Assembly (NCBI RefSeq): GCF_947367085.1
Contig: NZ_CANBCP010000013.1
Span: forward strand, 1 to 38,191
Direction of reading: 5' to 3'
Origin: an uncultured Lactobacillus sp.
GTDB taxonomy: Bacteria > Bacillota > Bacilli > Lactobacillales > Lactobacillaceae
DNA: 38,191 nt
The notes below the pieces were generated by a model. It was not told where the DNA came from. It did no database searches and saw nothing but the letters and a program-made list of their open reading frames with translations. This document shows positions 14,538-23,112 of this stretch, piece by piece (position 1 is the first letter of the stretch; every line of letters begins with the position of its first letter). The position numbers and the translations under genes are program-made.

Positions 14538-14788
14538 CAATACATGAATTAAAAATTTGGCCAGAATACTATAAAGCACAAAAAGATGGTAAAAAAAACT
14601 TCGAAATTCGAAAAAATGATCGTAATTATAAAGTAGGAGATAAGCTAGTTTTAAAAGAATATGATCCTAAGTCTAAAGAGTTTACAGGACAATCTTTTAT
14701 TACTGAAATTACTTTTATAACGGATTATATGCAAAAAGATGGTTATGTGGTTTTGGGTACTAACCCCAAATACAGTAACGCATGGTGA
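14534..14788 (+). CDS. DUF3850/ASCH-like protein
   Basis: 84 aa beginning MTIHELKIWPEYYKAQKDGK, with NFEIRKNDRNYKVGDKLVLK. These are hallmarks of the DUF3850 group of ASCH/PUA-like domains, which bind RNA or modified nucleotides. Family and fold are fairly clear; the role in phage is unknown. GGAGG-like AAGGAG precedes the start. Confidence 0.75.
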   Translation: MTIHELKIWPEYYKAQKDGKKNFEIRKNDRNYKVGDKLVLKEYDPKSKEFTGQSFITEITFITDYMQKDGYVVLGTNPKYSNAW

Positions 14789-14807
14789 CTTTAACAGGAG
14801 AATAACA

Positions 14808-15149
14808 ATGACAGCAGAACATGAAATTCAAAAAGAAATACAGCTGGCGTTATCCGCTCATAAGTGTACGGTATTCCGTACAAACGTTGGTAAAGTATTG
14901 ACCCATGATAATCGCTGGTTTGATACAGGATTACCCAAGGGTTTTCCCGATTTAATGGGCTTTCGATGGGTAGATAATCAGATGTTTTGCATCGAAGTGA
15001 AAAATGAACACGGACAACCGCGTGACGATCAAATTCGTTTTCACGAATTTCTGAAATCGCATAATGTTATTCACGGTATAGCCCGTAGTGCAAAAGATGC
15101 TTTAATGATTGTAGACGGGGGGCTAGTTGGTTATGGCTTTGACACTTGA
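14808..15149 (+). CDS. VRR-NUC domain nuclease
   Basis: 113 aa. The PD-(D/E)XK-type VRR-NUC core is visible: GLPKGFPDLMGF (catalytic Asp) and CIEVKNEHGQPRDDQ (ExK). The virus-type family has a single domain, and this length fits. It probably cuts branched or damaged DNA during replication or recombination. ATG 14808 has CAGGAG upstream; an upstream frame start at 14739 lies inside the previous gene. Confidence 0.88.
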   Translation: MTAEHEIQKEIQLALSAHKCTVFRTNVGKVLTHDNRWFDTGLPKGFPDLMGFRWVDNQMFCIEVKNEHGQPRDDQIRFHEFLKSHNVIHGIARSAKDALMIVDGGLVGYGFDT

Positions 15150-15624
15150 CGATTATGTCCTTATTGCAAAACTGGAAAATAAATACGGGTCGCTGTCTAA
15201 GGTCGAAAATGACGATCCAGATTATAAGGAGCTAAGAATTGCCGTAACTGGTAAGTTTGAAGAATACTCCGAGCGTACTGTTGTGAAAGCATTAAAACGG
15301 GGACATTCTGACAACTGGGTAATAGAACGTTACGGCATTTCACAAGAAACAGTAATTAAGATTAGAAATCAATATTTAATTCGTAAGGTTCCAATATTTA
15401 GACTTAAAACAAGCAATGGCATTTATGCCACAAGTTATTTTTCTTTAATGAAATTTACTAAGATTGAAAAGAAATTGATTACTAATCTTAAAAAGATAGG
15501 TATTACAGTTAGATATCATGATTATGTTTGGGACGATATACCGATTAATGCGTATTATCTTTCATCAAATGGTAAAGCTCATATTAAACGCGATGAAAGC
15601 CTAAGCAGTTATGAACGAGAATAG
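15133..15624 (+). CDS. hypothetical protein with HTH segment, 163 aa
   Basis: The start at ATG 15133 (MALTLDDYVLIAKLENKYG) overlaps the nuclease gene by 17 nt. HSDNWVIERYGISQETVIKI (about residues 68-87) reads as an HTH, and the C-terminal half is beta-rich and basic. Genes in this place before arpU are often DNA-binding, but no family is recognised. Confidence 0.6.
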   Translation: MALTLDDYVLIAKLENKYGSLSKVENDDPDYKELRIAVTGKFEEYSERTVVKALKRGHSDNWVIERYGISQETVIKIRNQYLIRKVPIFRLKTSNGIYATSYFSLMKFTKIEKKLITNLKKIGITVRYHDYVWDDIPINAYYLSSNGKAHIKRDESLSSYERE

Positions 15625-15639
15625 TAAGGAAGTGTAGCA

Positions 15640-16083
15640 GTGAGTTTATTATTTAAAAGAGTTGATGACTTAAAGACCCGCGAAAAAGTTAATGAATTCC
15701 TTACCGATGATTTAGAACACCTGTTATTAATGTCGGGTCACAATCTCACTGATCTTAAAAGCCCTAACTTAAGCGCAACCCCAGCCCATTCGAACGCAGG
15801 TAATGGAGTGGAAGATAGATTGATACGCGGTATTAATGCCGAAGCAATAGTTAAAGCGATAGCTGCGACAATCAACCATTTACCTCATGATAGTAAAGAA
15901 GTATTGACGGGGTTATATATTGAAAGACTTCCCTGGCTTAAAGTACAACAGCGTTTGTACTGTGAGCATAATAAACTTGGCTATACTAGACGCCGGGCAT
16001 TATATGACTTTGCCGATGCGTTCGATAAGTGGCAACGATACTATAACTGTGAGCCTATCATAGATTTGCATGTGTGGTACTAA
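15640..16083 (+). CDS. ArpU-type late transcription regulator
   Basis: 147 aa with a GTG start behind AAGGAAGTG. The C-terminal half, SKEVLTGLYIERLPWLKVQQ and GYTRRRALYDFADAFDKW, is the sigma-like helix pattern of the ArpU/autolysin-regulator family that activates late genes in Gram-positive siphophages. It is the last gene before a 416-bp gap and the packaging genes, which is the usual position. Confidence 0.8.
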   Translation: MSLLFKRVDDLKTREKVNEFLTDDLEHLLLMSGHNLTDLKSPNLSATPAHSNAGNGVEDRLIRGINAEAIVKAIAATINHLPHDSKEVLTGLYIERLPWLKVQQRLYCEHNKLGYTRRRALYDFADAFDKWQRYYNCEPIIDLHVWY

Positions 16084-16224
16084 CCGGGTACAAACGTGGT
16101 ACTCCAGTGGTCTTGTAACATGGTTAAATAGGTATTGTGAATAATTGTAATTCACATAAAAGCTATTTTCTTCATTTGATAAAAGCATAAAAGTTCCATC
16201 CGGAACAGAAAGACACTTAATAGT

Positions 16225-16310
16225 AGAGATCCTAACTATGGTGGTGCTGGTGTAAGTCCAGCTATGCTTTTTAGCCAGGGCGGTATGTCCTGGTTACTTC
16301 TTAGGATTCT
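16225..16310 (+). ncRNA. candidate branched structured RNA
   Basis: The closing stem ATCCTAA (16229-16235) pairs with TTAGGAT (16301-16307), extendable by a G-U. Inside are two hairpins: GCTGG (16246-16250) with CCAGC (16258-16262), and TAGCCAGG (16272-16279) with CCTGGTTA (16289-16296, one G-U). This makes a three-way junction directly before a terminator, the layout of a cis-regulatory RNA or a processed small RNA. It is not a tRNA (no T-arm consensus). I do not recognise a known class. Confidence 0.5.
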
Positions 16311-16311
16311 G

Positions 16312-16345
16312 ACCGGTGGGGTGGGTGAAACTACCCGCCGGTTTT
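16312..16345 (+). terminator. early-region terminator after the structured RNA
   Basis: ACCGG-T-GGG (16312-16320) pairs with CCC-G-CCGGT (16334-16342) and is followed by TTT. It is GC-rich and 9 bp long with one wobble pair; alternative pairings through the GGGTGGGT segment exist. Confidence 0.65.
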
Positions 16346-16499
16346 ATATTCTAACTATGCCCCATGATTTATACCGGGCTACCCCTAGCTTTATACCTCC
16401 GGGTTTATGTCCGATACCTTACCCGTCTATGTAACCTAGATAGATAAGTTAATCATGCAAGCAGTTAGAATAATTAATTAAAGTAAAGAAGGATTAACA

Positions 16500-16859
16500 A
16501 TGTCTAATCCTAGATATGCAAACGGTTCGTTACGTCGTCGCAATCGTGAGCGAATGAAAGCAATGCAACTTCCATGTGGAATTTGTAAAGGAAAGCTTGG
16601 ACCAATTCATTACGATGAACCAAGTGATGCTAAGCATCCTTTGAGTTTTGTCATCGATGAAATCAAACCTGTTTCAAGATGGAAAGAGTTTGGTTATGAG
16701 TCGAAACGACAAGCTGCAGAAGATTGGAACAACTTGCAAGCAAGTCATTATTGTTGCAATGCTTTTAAATCCAATCGAACCGAAACAGAATTGAAAAATA
16801 TTTTTTCGAAAAGCATGGCGCTAAAACGTAATATAAACGTCTCTGACGGCGATTGGTAA
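16500..16859 (+). CDS. HNH endonuclease of the packaging module
   Basis: 119 aa. It has a zinc-binding CGIC pair near residue 26, an HNH-like core SFVIDEIKPVSRWKEFG, and WNNLQASHYCCNAFKSNR with the second metal site and the Asn/His elements. HNH proteins next to terminase are part of the cos-cleavage machinery in many siphophages, here presumably acting with TerL at a nearby cos site. AAGAAGGA precedes the ATG. First gene of the late region. Confidence 0.88.
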   Translation: MSNPRYANGSLRRRNRERMKAMQLPCGICKGKLGPIHYDEPSDAKHPLSFVIDEIKPVSRWKEFGYESKRQAAEDWNNLQASHYCCNAFKSNRTETELKNIFSKSMALKRNINVSDGDW

Positions 16860-16861
16860 GC

Positions 16862-16935
16862 TTAGGGTGGGGAGATACCCCCGCCCGCTTTCGTGGCGAC
16901 CAGCACCGTCCAGCGCCTACACTCTCGAAGTGTAA
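16862..16935. other. GC-rich segment, candidate cos region
   Basis: The gap between the HNH gene and terS is markedly G/C-rich (GGGTGGGGAGATACCCCCGC at 16865-16884, then CTTTCGTGGCGACCAGCACC) in an AT-rich genome. Partial symmetry GGGGAGATACCCC (16870-16882) is visible. In HNH-bearing cos phages the cohesive-end site is often here. Assignment rests on position and composition only. Confidence 0.4.
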
Positions 16936-16957
16936 AACCACAATAGGAGGTGGTAAG

Positions 16958-17221
16958 ATGCCAAAAAATAAGCCTTTAAAAACCTCAAAACCGGTTAGCA
17001 TAGAGCAAGCTTGGCGGAAGGGTGGAGAACTTGAAATGACACATGCGTTAATTCTGAAGTACGCTAAGGTGCTTGATATGACTGATTCTGGTCGTGACAT
17101 CAAGCCACTTGCTACAGGAATGCTTGAAGCAGTGGATCGTTTCAAGAATTTGGAAGCTCAAGCCGGAAAAATTAACAAAGATACCCCATTAATGAAGATC
17201 CTTGGTGAAAAACATGGTTAA
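16958..17221 (+). CDS. terS: terminase small subunit
   Basis: An 87-aa short TerS (MPKNKPLKTSKPVSIEQAWR...), with a basic N-terminus and a helical body. The start at 16958 follows AGGAGG; a longer frame from 16853 would run through the GC-rich putative cos. It recognises phage DNA and feeds it to TerL. Position between HNH and TerL supports the call more than sequence motifs do. Confidence 0.75.
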   Translation: MPKNKPLKTSKPVSIEQAWRKGGELEMTHALILKYAKVLDMTDSGRDIKPLATGMLEAVDRFKNLEAQAGKINKDTPLMKILGEKHG

Positions 17222-18665
17222 AAGAGGTAATCAAACACCAACTTATAGGTATACAGCTAAATACACACAAACAGAGGGCGACCAAGCGGCCGCCCTTTCT
17301 GCTGCTTACGATTTAAAACCCCACCCTTGGCAAAGGATGGTGTTAGAAGATTGGCTAGCTACTAATGAATACGGTGCCTTACTTAATTCGTATTGCATTC
17401 TTGAAGTTCCTAGGCAAAACGGAAAAACTGGCGTTTCGGATCCGCGCGAAACTTGGGGATTGGTTAAACGTGGTGAACAGATTTTACACACAGCTCAAGA
17501 ATTTCAAACTGCTAAAAAAGCGTTTGATCGATTGCGTAAAAAATTTGGGACTCGTAAAAATGATCCGCTTGCAGAATATCCAGAACTAAATGCGTTGGTA
17601 GACCATTATACGGTGTCAGCTGGTCAAATGGTTTTAGATTTAGTGAACGGTGGTCATATTGAGTTTCGTACACGTGGTAACGGTTCAGATATGGGGCGTG
17701 GTGGTACTTTTGATTTAGTTGTGATTGATGAAGCACAATCTTATACCGAAGCACAAGATGCATCATTAAGTCCACTTAACTCTGCTGCACCAAGTGGTTC
17801 CCCACAAACCATACTTATGGGAACACCACCTACACCAGAAGCAATGCATAAAGGTTTTATTTTTAGTAATTCTATTAATGTGATGCATAAAAGCCCTAAA
17901 GAAGGAATGTGTTTGCATCAATGGAGCGTTGAAGATGTTGGAGATCCAATGGATAAGAAACGCTGGTATCGAACTAATCCATCTTTAGGCTACCAATTGC
18001 TTGAGTCAGCGCTTGAAAAAGATAGTATTTCAATGTCGTCAGATATGTTTGCCCGTGAACATTTGGGCTATATAAGTCCTGCAAACTTAGAGAACACTAA
18101 TTTAGCTTTAAATGCTAAAAAGTGGACTAGTTGTGTGTCAGATGATCTTAAACCAGAGGGTAAAACTGCGTATGGTATTAAATTTAGTCAAGATGGTTCA
18201 ATGATTTATTTAGCTGGTGCGGCAATTCCTAAAAATGGACCGGCTAGAATATCGCTGATTAAGCAAGAGCCAACTGGAATTGGTCAAACTTGGTTAGTGG
18301 ATTGGTTGAACCAACGCTATTCGGAAGCGTCATGCGTTGTGATTGACGGTAAAAATGGTGTGGATGTGCTAGTTGATCGAATTAAACCGGTTTGGAAAGC
18401 TAAAACGTCAGTTATTCGGCCAAGAGCTAAGGACATGATTGATTGCGCCAGTCTTTTAATTACTAACATTAATGAAAAAACAGTGACCTGGTACCGTGGT
18501 CAGCAAGCACTTAATCAATCTGCACTTACTGCAACGAAACGCCCAATAGCTGGCGGTTTTGGTTTTGGTGGAAGTGAATCAGGTCCAATTGAAGCTTGCA
18601 GTTTGGCACTTTGGGGTGCTAAGCATAGCAAACGAAATCCAACTAGAAAGATGAGGATAGGCTAA
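17214..18665 (+). CDS. terL: terminase large subunit
   Basis: 483 aa. The N-terminal ATPase has Walker A-like VPRQNGKTG (65-73), Walker B FDLVVIDEAQ (166-175) and a coupling segment ILMGTPPTPE. The C-terminal nuclease region includes CVVIDGKNGVD and the later MIDCASLLIT. It packages DNA into proheads with ATP hydrolysis and cuts the concatemer. It overlaps terS by 8 nt. The start is taken at ATG 17214; GTG 17205 is an alternative. Confidence 0.95.
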   Translation: MVKRGNQTPTYRYTAKYTQTEGDQAAALSAAYDLKPHPWQRMVLEDWLATNEYGALLNSYCILEVPRQNGKTGVSDPRETWGLVKRGEQILHTAQEFQTAKKAFDRLRKKFGTRKNDPLAEYPELNALVDHYTVSAGQMVLDLVNGGHIEFRTRGNGSDMGRGGTFDLVVIDEAQSYTEAQDASLSPLNSAAPSGSPQTILMGTPPTPEAMHKGFIFSNSINVMHKSPKEGMCLHQWSVEDVGDPMDKKRWYRTNPSLGYQLLESALEKDSISMSSDMFAREHLGYISPANLENTNLALNAKKWTSCVSDDLKPEGKTAYGIKFSQDGSMIYLAGAAIPKNGPARISLIKQEPTGIGQTWLVDWLNQRYSEASCVVIDGKNGVDVLVDRIKPVWKAKTSVIRPRAKDMIDCASLLITNINEKTVTWYRGQQALNQSALTATKRPIAGGFGFGGSESGPIEACSLALWGAKHSKRNPTRKMRIG

Positions 18666-18667
18666 CA

Positions 18668-20122
18668 GTGTTATCAATAGGGAACGTTATAGATTTACCA
18701 GCTCCAGAACAAGAATTATTAGACGAGCTGGTTAATGTTTTAAATGCGCATAATTCAAAAAACAGAAAAAAGATAAGATATTATGAAGGGCACGTGACCG
18801 TTCGCGAGGTTAACTTAGATATCGCATTGCCTAAAGGATTAAGTCGCCTTGAAGTTGGCTGTGCTTGGGGACAAAAATGTGTTGATGTTTTAGCTGCAAG
18901 ATCAATGTTTGATGGTTTTGTTGGTCAAAATGGCGAACCGAACGATTTAATAAATCAGATTGTCGAAAATAACTCACTGGTTTATGAATATCAAAAGGCT
19001 ACACGTGACGAGTTAAAATTCGGGTCATCTTTTGCTACTTTGGCAATGGATCAAAATAAAAACGTATCAATTCGTTTTCATAGTCCGATGGAAGCATCGG
19101 GACTATGGGACGGAGAAAATGGACGTTTGAAAGCTGGTCTAGCGATCATGGATAGTGTGCCAGATGAAAGCCAAAAAGATACATGGCGCCCTTCAATGGT
19201 TAATTTGTACACTGATACAGCTACATGGGTTTTAGAGCGACCAGCAAAAACTACGCGTTGGTTTGCAACGGGTTACTCTCATAAAATGGGACGCCCATTA
19301 ATGGTGGCGATGACTTGGGACGCTACTTCAAATAAGCCGTTTGGTAGATCTAGACTTAAAAAGCCTATTAGAAGTTTGATTGATGGCTATATTCGAACAA
19401 TTGCCGATGCTGCAATCGCATTAGAATTTGATACTACACCACAAAAATATTTACTTGGTGTGTCAGATGACCAATACGATGCAATTACAAGTGATAAGTT
19501 CAAGCAATACGTCGGGGCTATTCTTACATCAACTTCAAACCCTGAAACTGGAGAAAATCCAGAATTTGGGCAATTGCCACAAGGCAATATTGAACCGCAT
19601 ATTCAAATGCTACGGTCGCTTGCAACTCAATTTTCTGCAGCAACTGGGTTAACAGTTAGCGATACAGGGGTGGTTAATGATGCAAACCCAACATCAAGCG
19701 ATGCTATTCTTGCACAATCTCAAACATTGATTACGTTAGCAGAACAATTAAACTCTGGAAATGCTACAGCATTAAAGAAAATTGCTTTAATGGCGCAAGC
19801 AATGCAACTAAATACAACGCTTGAGAATTTAGATGAAAATTACGCTAGCGTGATTGCCCATTATAAAAATCCGGCAATGCCAAGCGTGGCATCTACAGCG
19901 GACGCAGCTATTAAAATTTCTAGTGCACGCCCTAATTTTGCTGGAACTGATATTTTTCTTGAAATGCTTGGCTTCGATCAAGCGGATATTAGAAGAATTA
20001 AAGCCCAAGAAGAGCGAATTAAGGGGTCTAATGTGCTAGCTGAAGAATTTACCGCAGATGATGAAAAAGACGCTAATACTGCTCAAAATTTAGCAACTGG
20101 AGCTGGTAACGATGAGGGTTAG
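18668..20122 (+). CDS. portal protein
   Basis: 484 aa, SPP1 gp6/phage_prot_Gp6-like portal. A GTG start follows GAGG. It has the N-terminal YYEGHVTVREV, a central KPFGRSRLKKPIRSLIDGYI and a helical stem (SDAILAQSQTLITLAEQL), with an acidic C-terminus. It forms the dodecameric vertex through which DNA enters and to which connectors bind. It sits between TerL and the minor head protein in canonical order. Confidence 0.92.
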   Translation: MLSIGNVIDLPAPEQELLDELVNVLNAHNSKNRKKIRYYEGHVTVREVNLDIALPKGLSRLEVGCAWGQKCVDVLAARSMFDGFVGQNGEPNDLINQIVENNSLVYEYQKATRDELKFGSSFATLAMDQNKNVSIRFHSPMEASGLWDGENGRLKAGLAIMDSVPDESQKDTWRPSMVNLYTDTATWVLERPAKTTRWFATGYSHKMGRPLMVAMTWDATSNKPFGRSRLKKPIRSLIDGYIRTIADAAIALEFDTTPQKYLLGVSDDQYDAITSDKFKQYVGAILTSTSNPETGENPEFGQLPQGNIEPHIQMLRSLATQFSAATGLTVSDTGVVNDANPTSSDAILAQSQTLITLAEQLNSGNATALKKIALMAQAMQLNTTLENLDENYASVIAHYKNPAMPSVASTADAAIKISSARPNFAGTDIFLEMLGFDQADIRRIKAQEERIKGSNVLAEEFTADDEKDANTAQNLATGAGNDEG

Positions 20123-20786
20123 TGCAACGGCTTGGTTTGAATACCGCCAGAAATTGCATCAAATAAATGCTAAAGCTGAACAAGCAATGTCTGATTTTAT
20201 GGATAAGAATTGGCCGGCTGATAGCCAAGCAATGATTGATTACGCTTATGCCTTAACGCAACGCTATGGAAGTGCAGCTGCAGAACTTGCTTGTCAAATG
20301 TATGACAGAACCGCAATTGCAAGTAAAGCTTACATAAAACCAGCCGAGCCGGCAGAATTAGCTTCATATGATGACGTTTCAAAATTGGTTTATGGAACAC
20401 TCAAGTCACCAAAAGAAACGCCCAGAGGCGTAAATAGGTTGGTAAAACGTGCGGCTGCAGATACTACTTTAAAAAATGCAAAGCGTGATAAAGTCGAATG
20501 GGCTTGGATACCTTATGGTGATACTTGCGCATTTTGCTTAACGCTGGCTAGTCGAGGGTGGCAACGAGCTTCCAAAGCTGTTATGAAGGGCAATCACGCC
20601 CAGCATATTCATGCTAACTGCGATTGTAATTTCCAGGTTCGCTTTAGTGAAAATGATACTGTTGAAGGTTATGATCCTGATAAGTATTTAGAAATGTATG
20701 AAAATGCTGATGGTAAAACGCCAGAAGAAAAGATTAATAGTTTGCGTAAGCAGTTAGAACATAAATCTGATAAAGAATTTAATTAA
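20112..20786 (+). CDS. minor head protein (VG15-like)
   Basis: 224 aa. The C-terminal region has a conserved Cys/His cluster, DTCAFCLTLASRGW and HAQHIHANCDCNFQV, characteristic of the VG15/MuF-like minor capsid proteins adjacent to portals. A basic helical N-terminus precedes it. Probably an internal head protein or morphogenesis factor. It overlaps the portal gene by 11 nt. Confidence 0.8.
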   Translation: MRVSATAWFEYRQKLHQINAKAEQAMSDFMDKNWPADSQAMIDYAYALTQRYGSAAAELACQMYDRTAIASKAYIKPAEPAELASYDDVSKLVYGTLKSPKETPRGVNRLVKRAAADTTLKNAKRDKVEWAWIPYGDTCAFCLTLASRGWQRASKAVMKGNHAQHIHANCDCNFQVRFSENDTVEGYDPDKYLEMYENADGKTPEEKINSLRKQLEHKSDKEFN

Positions 20787-20802
20787 AAATAATAATTTAT
20801 AC

Positions 20803-20832
20803 AAAGCGATTAACGAAAGTTAACCGCTTTTT
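20803..20832 (+). terminator. intrinsic terminator within the head operon
   Basis: AAAGCG-A-TTAAC (20803-20814), loop GAAA, GTTAA-C-CGCTTT (20819-20830), followed by further Ts. It probably attenuates transcription between the packaging and capsid genes. A second small hairpin GGCA-ACGCG-TGCC follows at 20848-20860. Confidence 0.65.
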
Positions 20833-20912
20833 GTTTACCCCAAAATTGGCAACGCGTGCCACCTTAGTGAAAAACGCGGTAATTTTAAGCACTCATAAGG
20901 AGGATTTTTGTC

Positions 20913-21380
20913 ATGAACGACAACGAAACTGTGGATCAGGGAAATAAGACTTTTACGCAAGAAGAATTAGATCAAGTGGTGGCTGACCGCGTAGCACGTG
21001 AACGCAGAAAATTCAGTGACTATAACGATTTAAAGACTAAGGCTAAGAAGTTTGATGAAATTGAAGAAAATAACAAGTCAGAAATGGAAAAATTGACTGA
21101 CAAAAACAAGAAACTCCAATCTCAATTAGATAGCCTTAACGCTAAGAATTCATTGCGTGAAGCACAAGATAAAGTAGCAACAGAAACTGGTTTACCACTT
21201 TCTGTTGTTAAAAAATTATCTGGTAATACTGTGGAGGACTTGACCAAGTCGGCACAAGCCGTTTTAGATTTTGGTAAAAAGTCAGGCTATCCACAGGTTA
21301 AAAATTCAAGTGAACACAAACAGAAAGCACTCACTAAAAAAGAACAATTTGGCGAGTGGTTAAATGAGAATTTAAATTAA
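20913..21380 (+). CDS. capsid scaffolding protein (DUF4355)
   Basis: 155 aa, highly charged and almost entirely coiled coil (FTQEELDQVVADRVARERRK, MEKLTDKNKKLQSQLDSLNA). This is the DUF4355 scaffold type, placed directly before the major capsid gene. It guides prohead assembly and leaves before maturation. AAGGAGG lies before the ATG. Confidence 0.88.
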   Translation: MNDNETVDQGNKTFTQEELDQVVADRVARERRKFSDYNDLKTKAKKFDEIEENNKSEMEKLTDKNKKLQSQLDSLNAKNSLREAQDKVATETGLPLSVVKKLSGNTVEDLTKSAQAVLDFGKKSGYPQVKNSSEHKQKALTKKEQFGEWLNENLN

Positions 21381-21397
21381 GAGAGGTTTTATAAAAA

Positions 21398-22273
21398 ATG
21401 GCAGAATTAGATTACTCAACTGGAAAATCAATTAGTTTACCAACAGAATTATCATCTGAAATTATCCAAAAGACTCAAGAAGGGTCTGCAATTATGCAAC
21501 TTGCCAGACAAGTTGATTTACCAGGTAATGGTCAAACCATTCCTGTAATTACTGGTGATCCAGAAGCATCATGGACTGGAGAAACTGATAAGCGTAAAGT
21601 TTCACACGGTACTTTAGACACTAAGGTAATGAGACCTTATGCTTTATCAGTTATTGTTCCATTCTCAAACAAGTTTAAACGTGATGCATCTGCTTTATAT
21701 GATGCAATTGTGGCACGTATTCCAAATGCTTTAGCACAAAAGTTTGATGCGACTGTAATGGGTAATGGAGATAAGCCAGGTTCTGATTTTGATACTTTTA
21801 AAGATGTTACTCAACGTGTTCTTGATACTTCAAATGCATATGACCAATTAGTTGAAGCTGATACCGATGTTTCAGCTAACGGCGGATTGACAAATGGTTT
21901 TGTACTTTCACCACAAGCACGTGCTGTTTTCTTAAAGTCCAAAGACAAAGAAGACCGCCCACTTTTTGTTAACAGCGTTGCAGAAGGCGCAATCCCTATG
22001 TTATTAGGATCACGTGTAACAATGTCTAAGGGTGTTTATGTCAAAGGCGATCCAAATAATGTTATTGGTGTAGTCGGAGATTGGACTCAAGCAATGTACG
22101 GTACCGTTGAAGGCGTAGAGGTAACTTTAGCAGATCAAGCGTCTTTAACTGACGGTGAAACTACTATTAATTTGTTCCAACAAGGCATGTTTGCAGTTAA
22201 AGCAGAAATTGAATTAGGATTCCGTGCTGATACTACGGTATTTAATACTTTATCAGTTGCTAAGAATAAGTAA
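21398..22273 (+). CDS. major capsid protein (HK97 fold)
   Basis: 291 aa. The short N-terminal arm is followed by the HK97-like core: GSAIMQLARQVDLPGNGQTI, WTGETDKRKVS, then PYALSVIVPFSNKFKRD and a C-terminal FAVKAEIELGFRADTTVFNT. The length fits a capsid protein without a fused delta domain, in line with a separate scaffold. GAGAGG precedes the ATG. Main structural component of the head. Confidence 0.93.
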   Translation: MAELDYSTGKSISLPTELSSEIIQKTQEGSAIMQLARQVDLPGNGQTIPVITGDPEASWTGETDKRKVSHGTLDTKVMRPYALSVIVPFSNKFKRDASALYDAIVARIPNALAQKFDATVMGNGDKPGSDFDTFKDVTQRVLDTSNAYDQLVEADTDVSANGGLTNGFVLSPQARAVFLKSKDKEDRPLFVNSVAEGAIPMLLGSRVTMSKGVYVKGDPNNVIGVVGDWTQAMYGTVEGVEVTLADQASLTDGETTINLFQQGMFAVKAEIELGFRADTTVFNTLSVAKNK

Positions 22274-22284
22274 GGTGACTTTAA

Positions 22285-22416
22285 ATGATTAAAATGAAAA
22301 ACCAAGACGGTTTAATTGCTTACGTTAGTGAAGACCGTAAAGAAGAATACAACAAACAAGGTTACAAGAAGGTTCCTGTTACTAAACAAGAACAAGAAGA
22401 TAATAAAGGCGAATAA
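22285..22416 (+). CDS. small head protein, 43 aa
   Basis: MIKMKNQDGLIAYVSEDRKE followed by a short Lys/Gln/Glu-rich tail. AAGGTGA precedes ATG 22285. Similar small ORFs sit between capsid and connector genes in many Lactobacillus phages. Function unknown. Confidence 0.6.
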   Translation: MIKMKNQDGLIAYVSEDRKEEYNKQGYKKVPVTKQEQEDNKGE

Positions 22417-22418
22417 TC

Positions 22419-22793
22419 ATGGCTTACGCAACAGTTACCGATTTAGTAGCTGGGTTCCGTGATTTATCTGAAGCCGAAAAAAAGCAAGCTGACGCATTGC
22501 TTAAAGAAGCTGCGATAGTTGTCGATGCTTACAATGAGGGCGCCAGCAATGACGCTAAAAAGTTAGTATCTTGCAGATTGGTACGTCGTCAGCTTGGAGA
22601 TGGTCAAGAAACAGGTTTGCCAATTGGTGCAACTCAGGGTACGATGTCAGCGCTTGGCTACTCACAATCTTGGACGGTGGGAAGTGGTTCGTATGGCGAG
22701 ATGTATTTAACTAAGCTTGATAAAAAGCTTCTAGGTACTGGTGCCAGAATTGGATTAGCAAGCCCATGGGAGGATAACAATGATAGCTACTGA
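22419..22793 (+). CDS. head-tail connector / adaptor protein
   Basis: 124 aa, helical, of the phage gp6/Gp15-like head completion group (YATVTDLVAGFRDLSEAEKK, and the C-terminal TKLDKKLLGTGARIGLASPW). It forms the first ring under the portal. The position after the capsid gene and the 14-nt overlap with the next connector gene support the call. Confidence 0.8.
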   Translation: MAYATVTDLVAGFRDLSEAEKKQADALLKEAAIVVDAYNEGASNDAKKLVSCRLVRRQLGDGQETGLPIGATQGTMSALGYSQSWTVGSGSYGEMYLTKLDKKLLGTGARIGLASPWEDNNDSY

Positions 22794-23112
22794 AACAGTT
22801 AAATTAATTACGCATAAAGAAATTGGCACAGATGAATTTAATGCGCCGGTTTATGAAGATGTTGAAACCCCTGTTTCAGGCGTGGTTGTTGGTTCTCCAA
22901 CATTTGACCAACAAGTTTCAGAATTGAATTTAACAGGTAAGCATTTAGCGTTTATCTTAGGTATTCCGAAAGGCGACACAAATAGCTGGGAGGATAGCAC
23001 TGTTATTATTCGGGGTAAAAAGTTTAAGACTTATGGCCCGACACTGGAGCAAACCCCAGCTAATGTCCCGCTTAAATGGAACAAACAGGTAAAGGTGGAG
23101 TTGTATGAGTAA
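22780..23112 (+). CDS. head closure / head-tail joining protein
   Basis: 110 aa, beta-rich (VKLITHKEIGTDEFNAPVYE, SGVVVGSPTFDQQ, DSTVIIRGKKFKTYGP). It fits the SPP1 gp16-type head closure fold by length, character and place in the order connector - closure - HK97 gp10-like - terminator. GGAGG lies before the ATG. Confidence 0.75.
   Translation: MIATETVKLITHKEIGTDEFNAPVYEDVETPVSGVVVGSPTFDQQVSELNLTGKHLAFILGIPKGDTNSWEDSTVIIRGKKFKTYGPTLEQTPANVPLKWNKQVKVELYE

Larger units (their letters stand above)
16084..16499 (+). promoter_or_regulatory. gene-free early/late junction
   Basis: 416 bp without a gene. From left to right it contains a small hairpin GTGAAT/ATTCAC (16137-16155), a branched RNA-like fold (16225-16310), a strong terminator (16312-16345), and a stretch with repeated TTTATACC (about 16369 and 16391) and CCGGG words (16375 and 16399). 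CTAACTATG occurs twice (16232 and 16351). The late promoter should be here, but I could not identify clear -35/-10 boxes. Confidence 0.6.

Noticed and set aside
16225..16310. tRNA gene at the early/late junction
   Set aside because: The fold has a closing stem and two arms but no T-arm consensus, no proper anticodon arm and no acceptor-end match.
16765..17145. Minus-strand 126-aa frame opposite HNH and terS
   Set aside because: It is antisense to two well-supported genes with ribosome binding sites and shows no domain.
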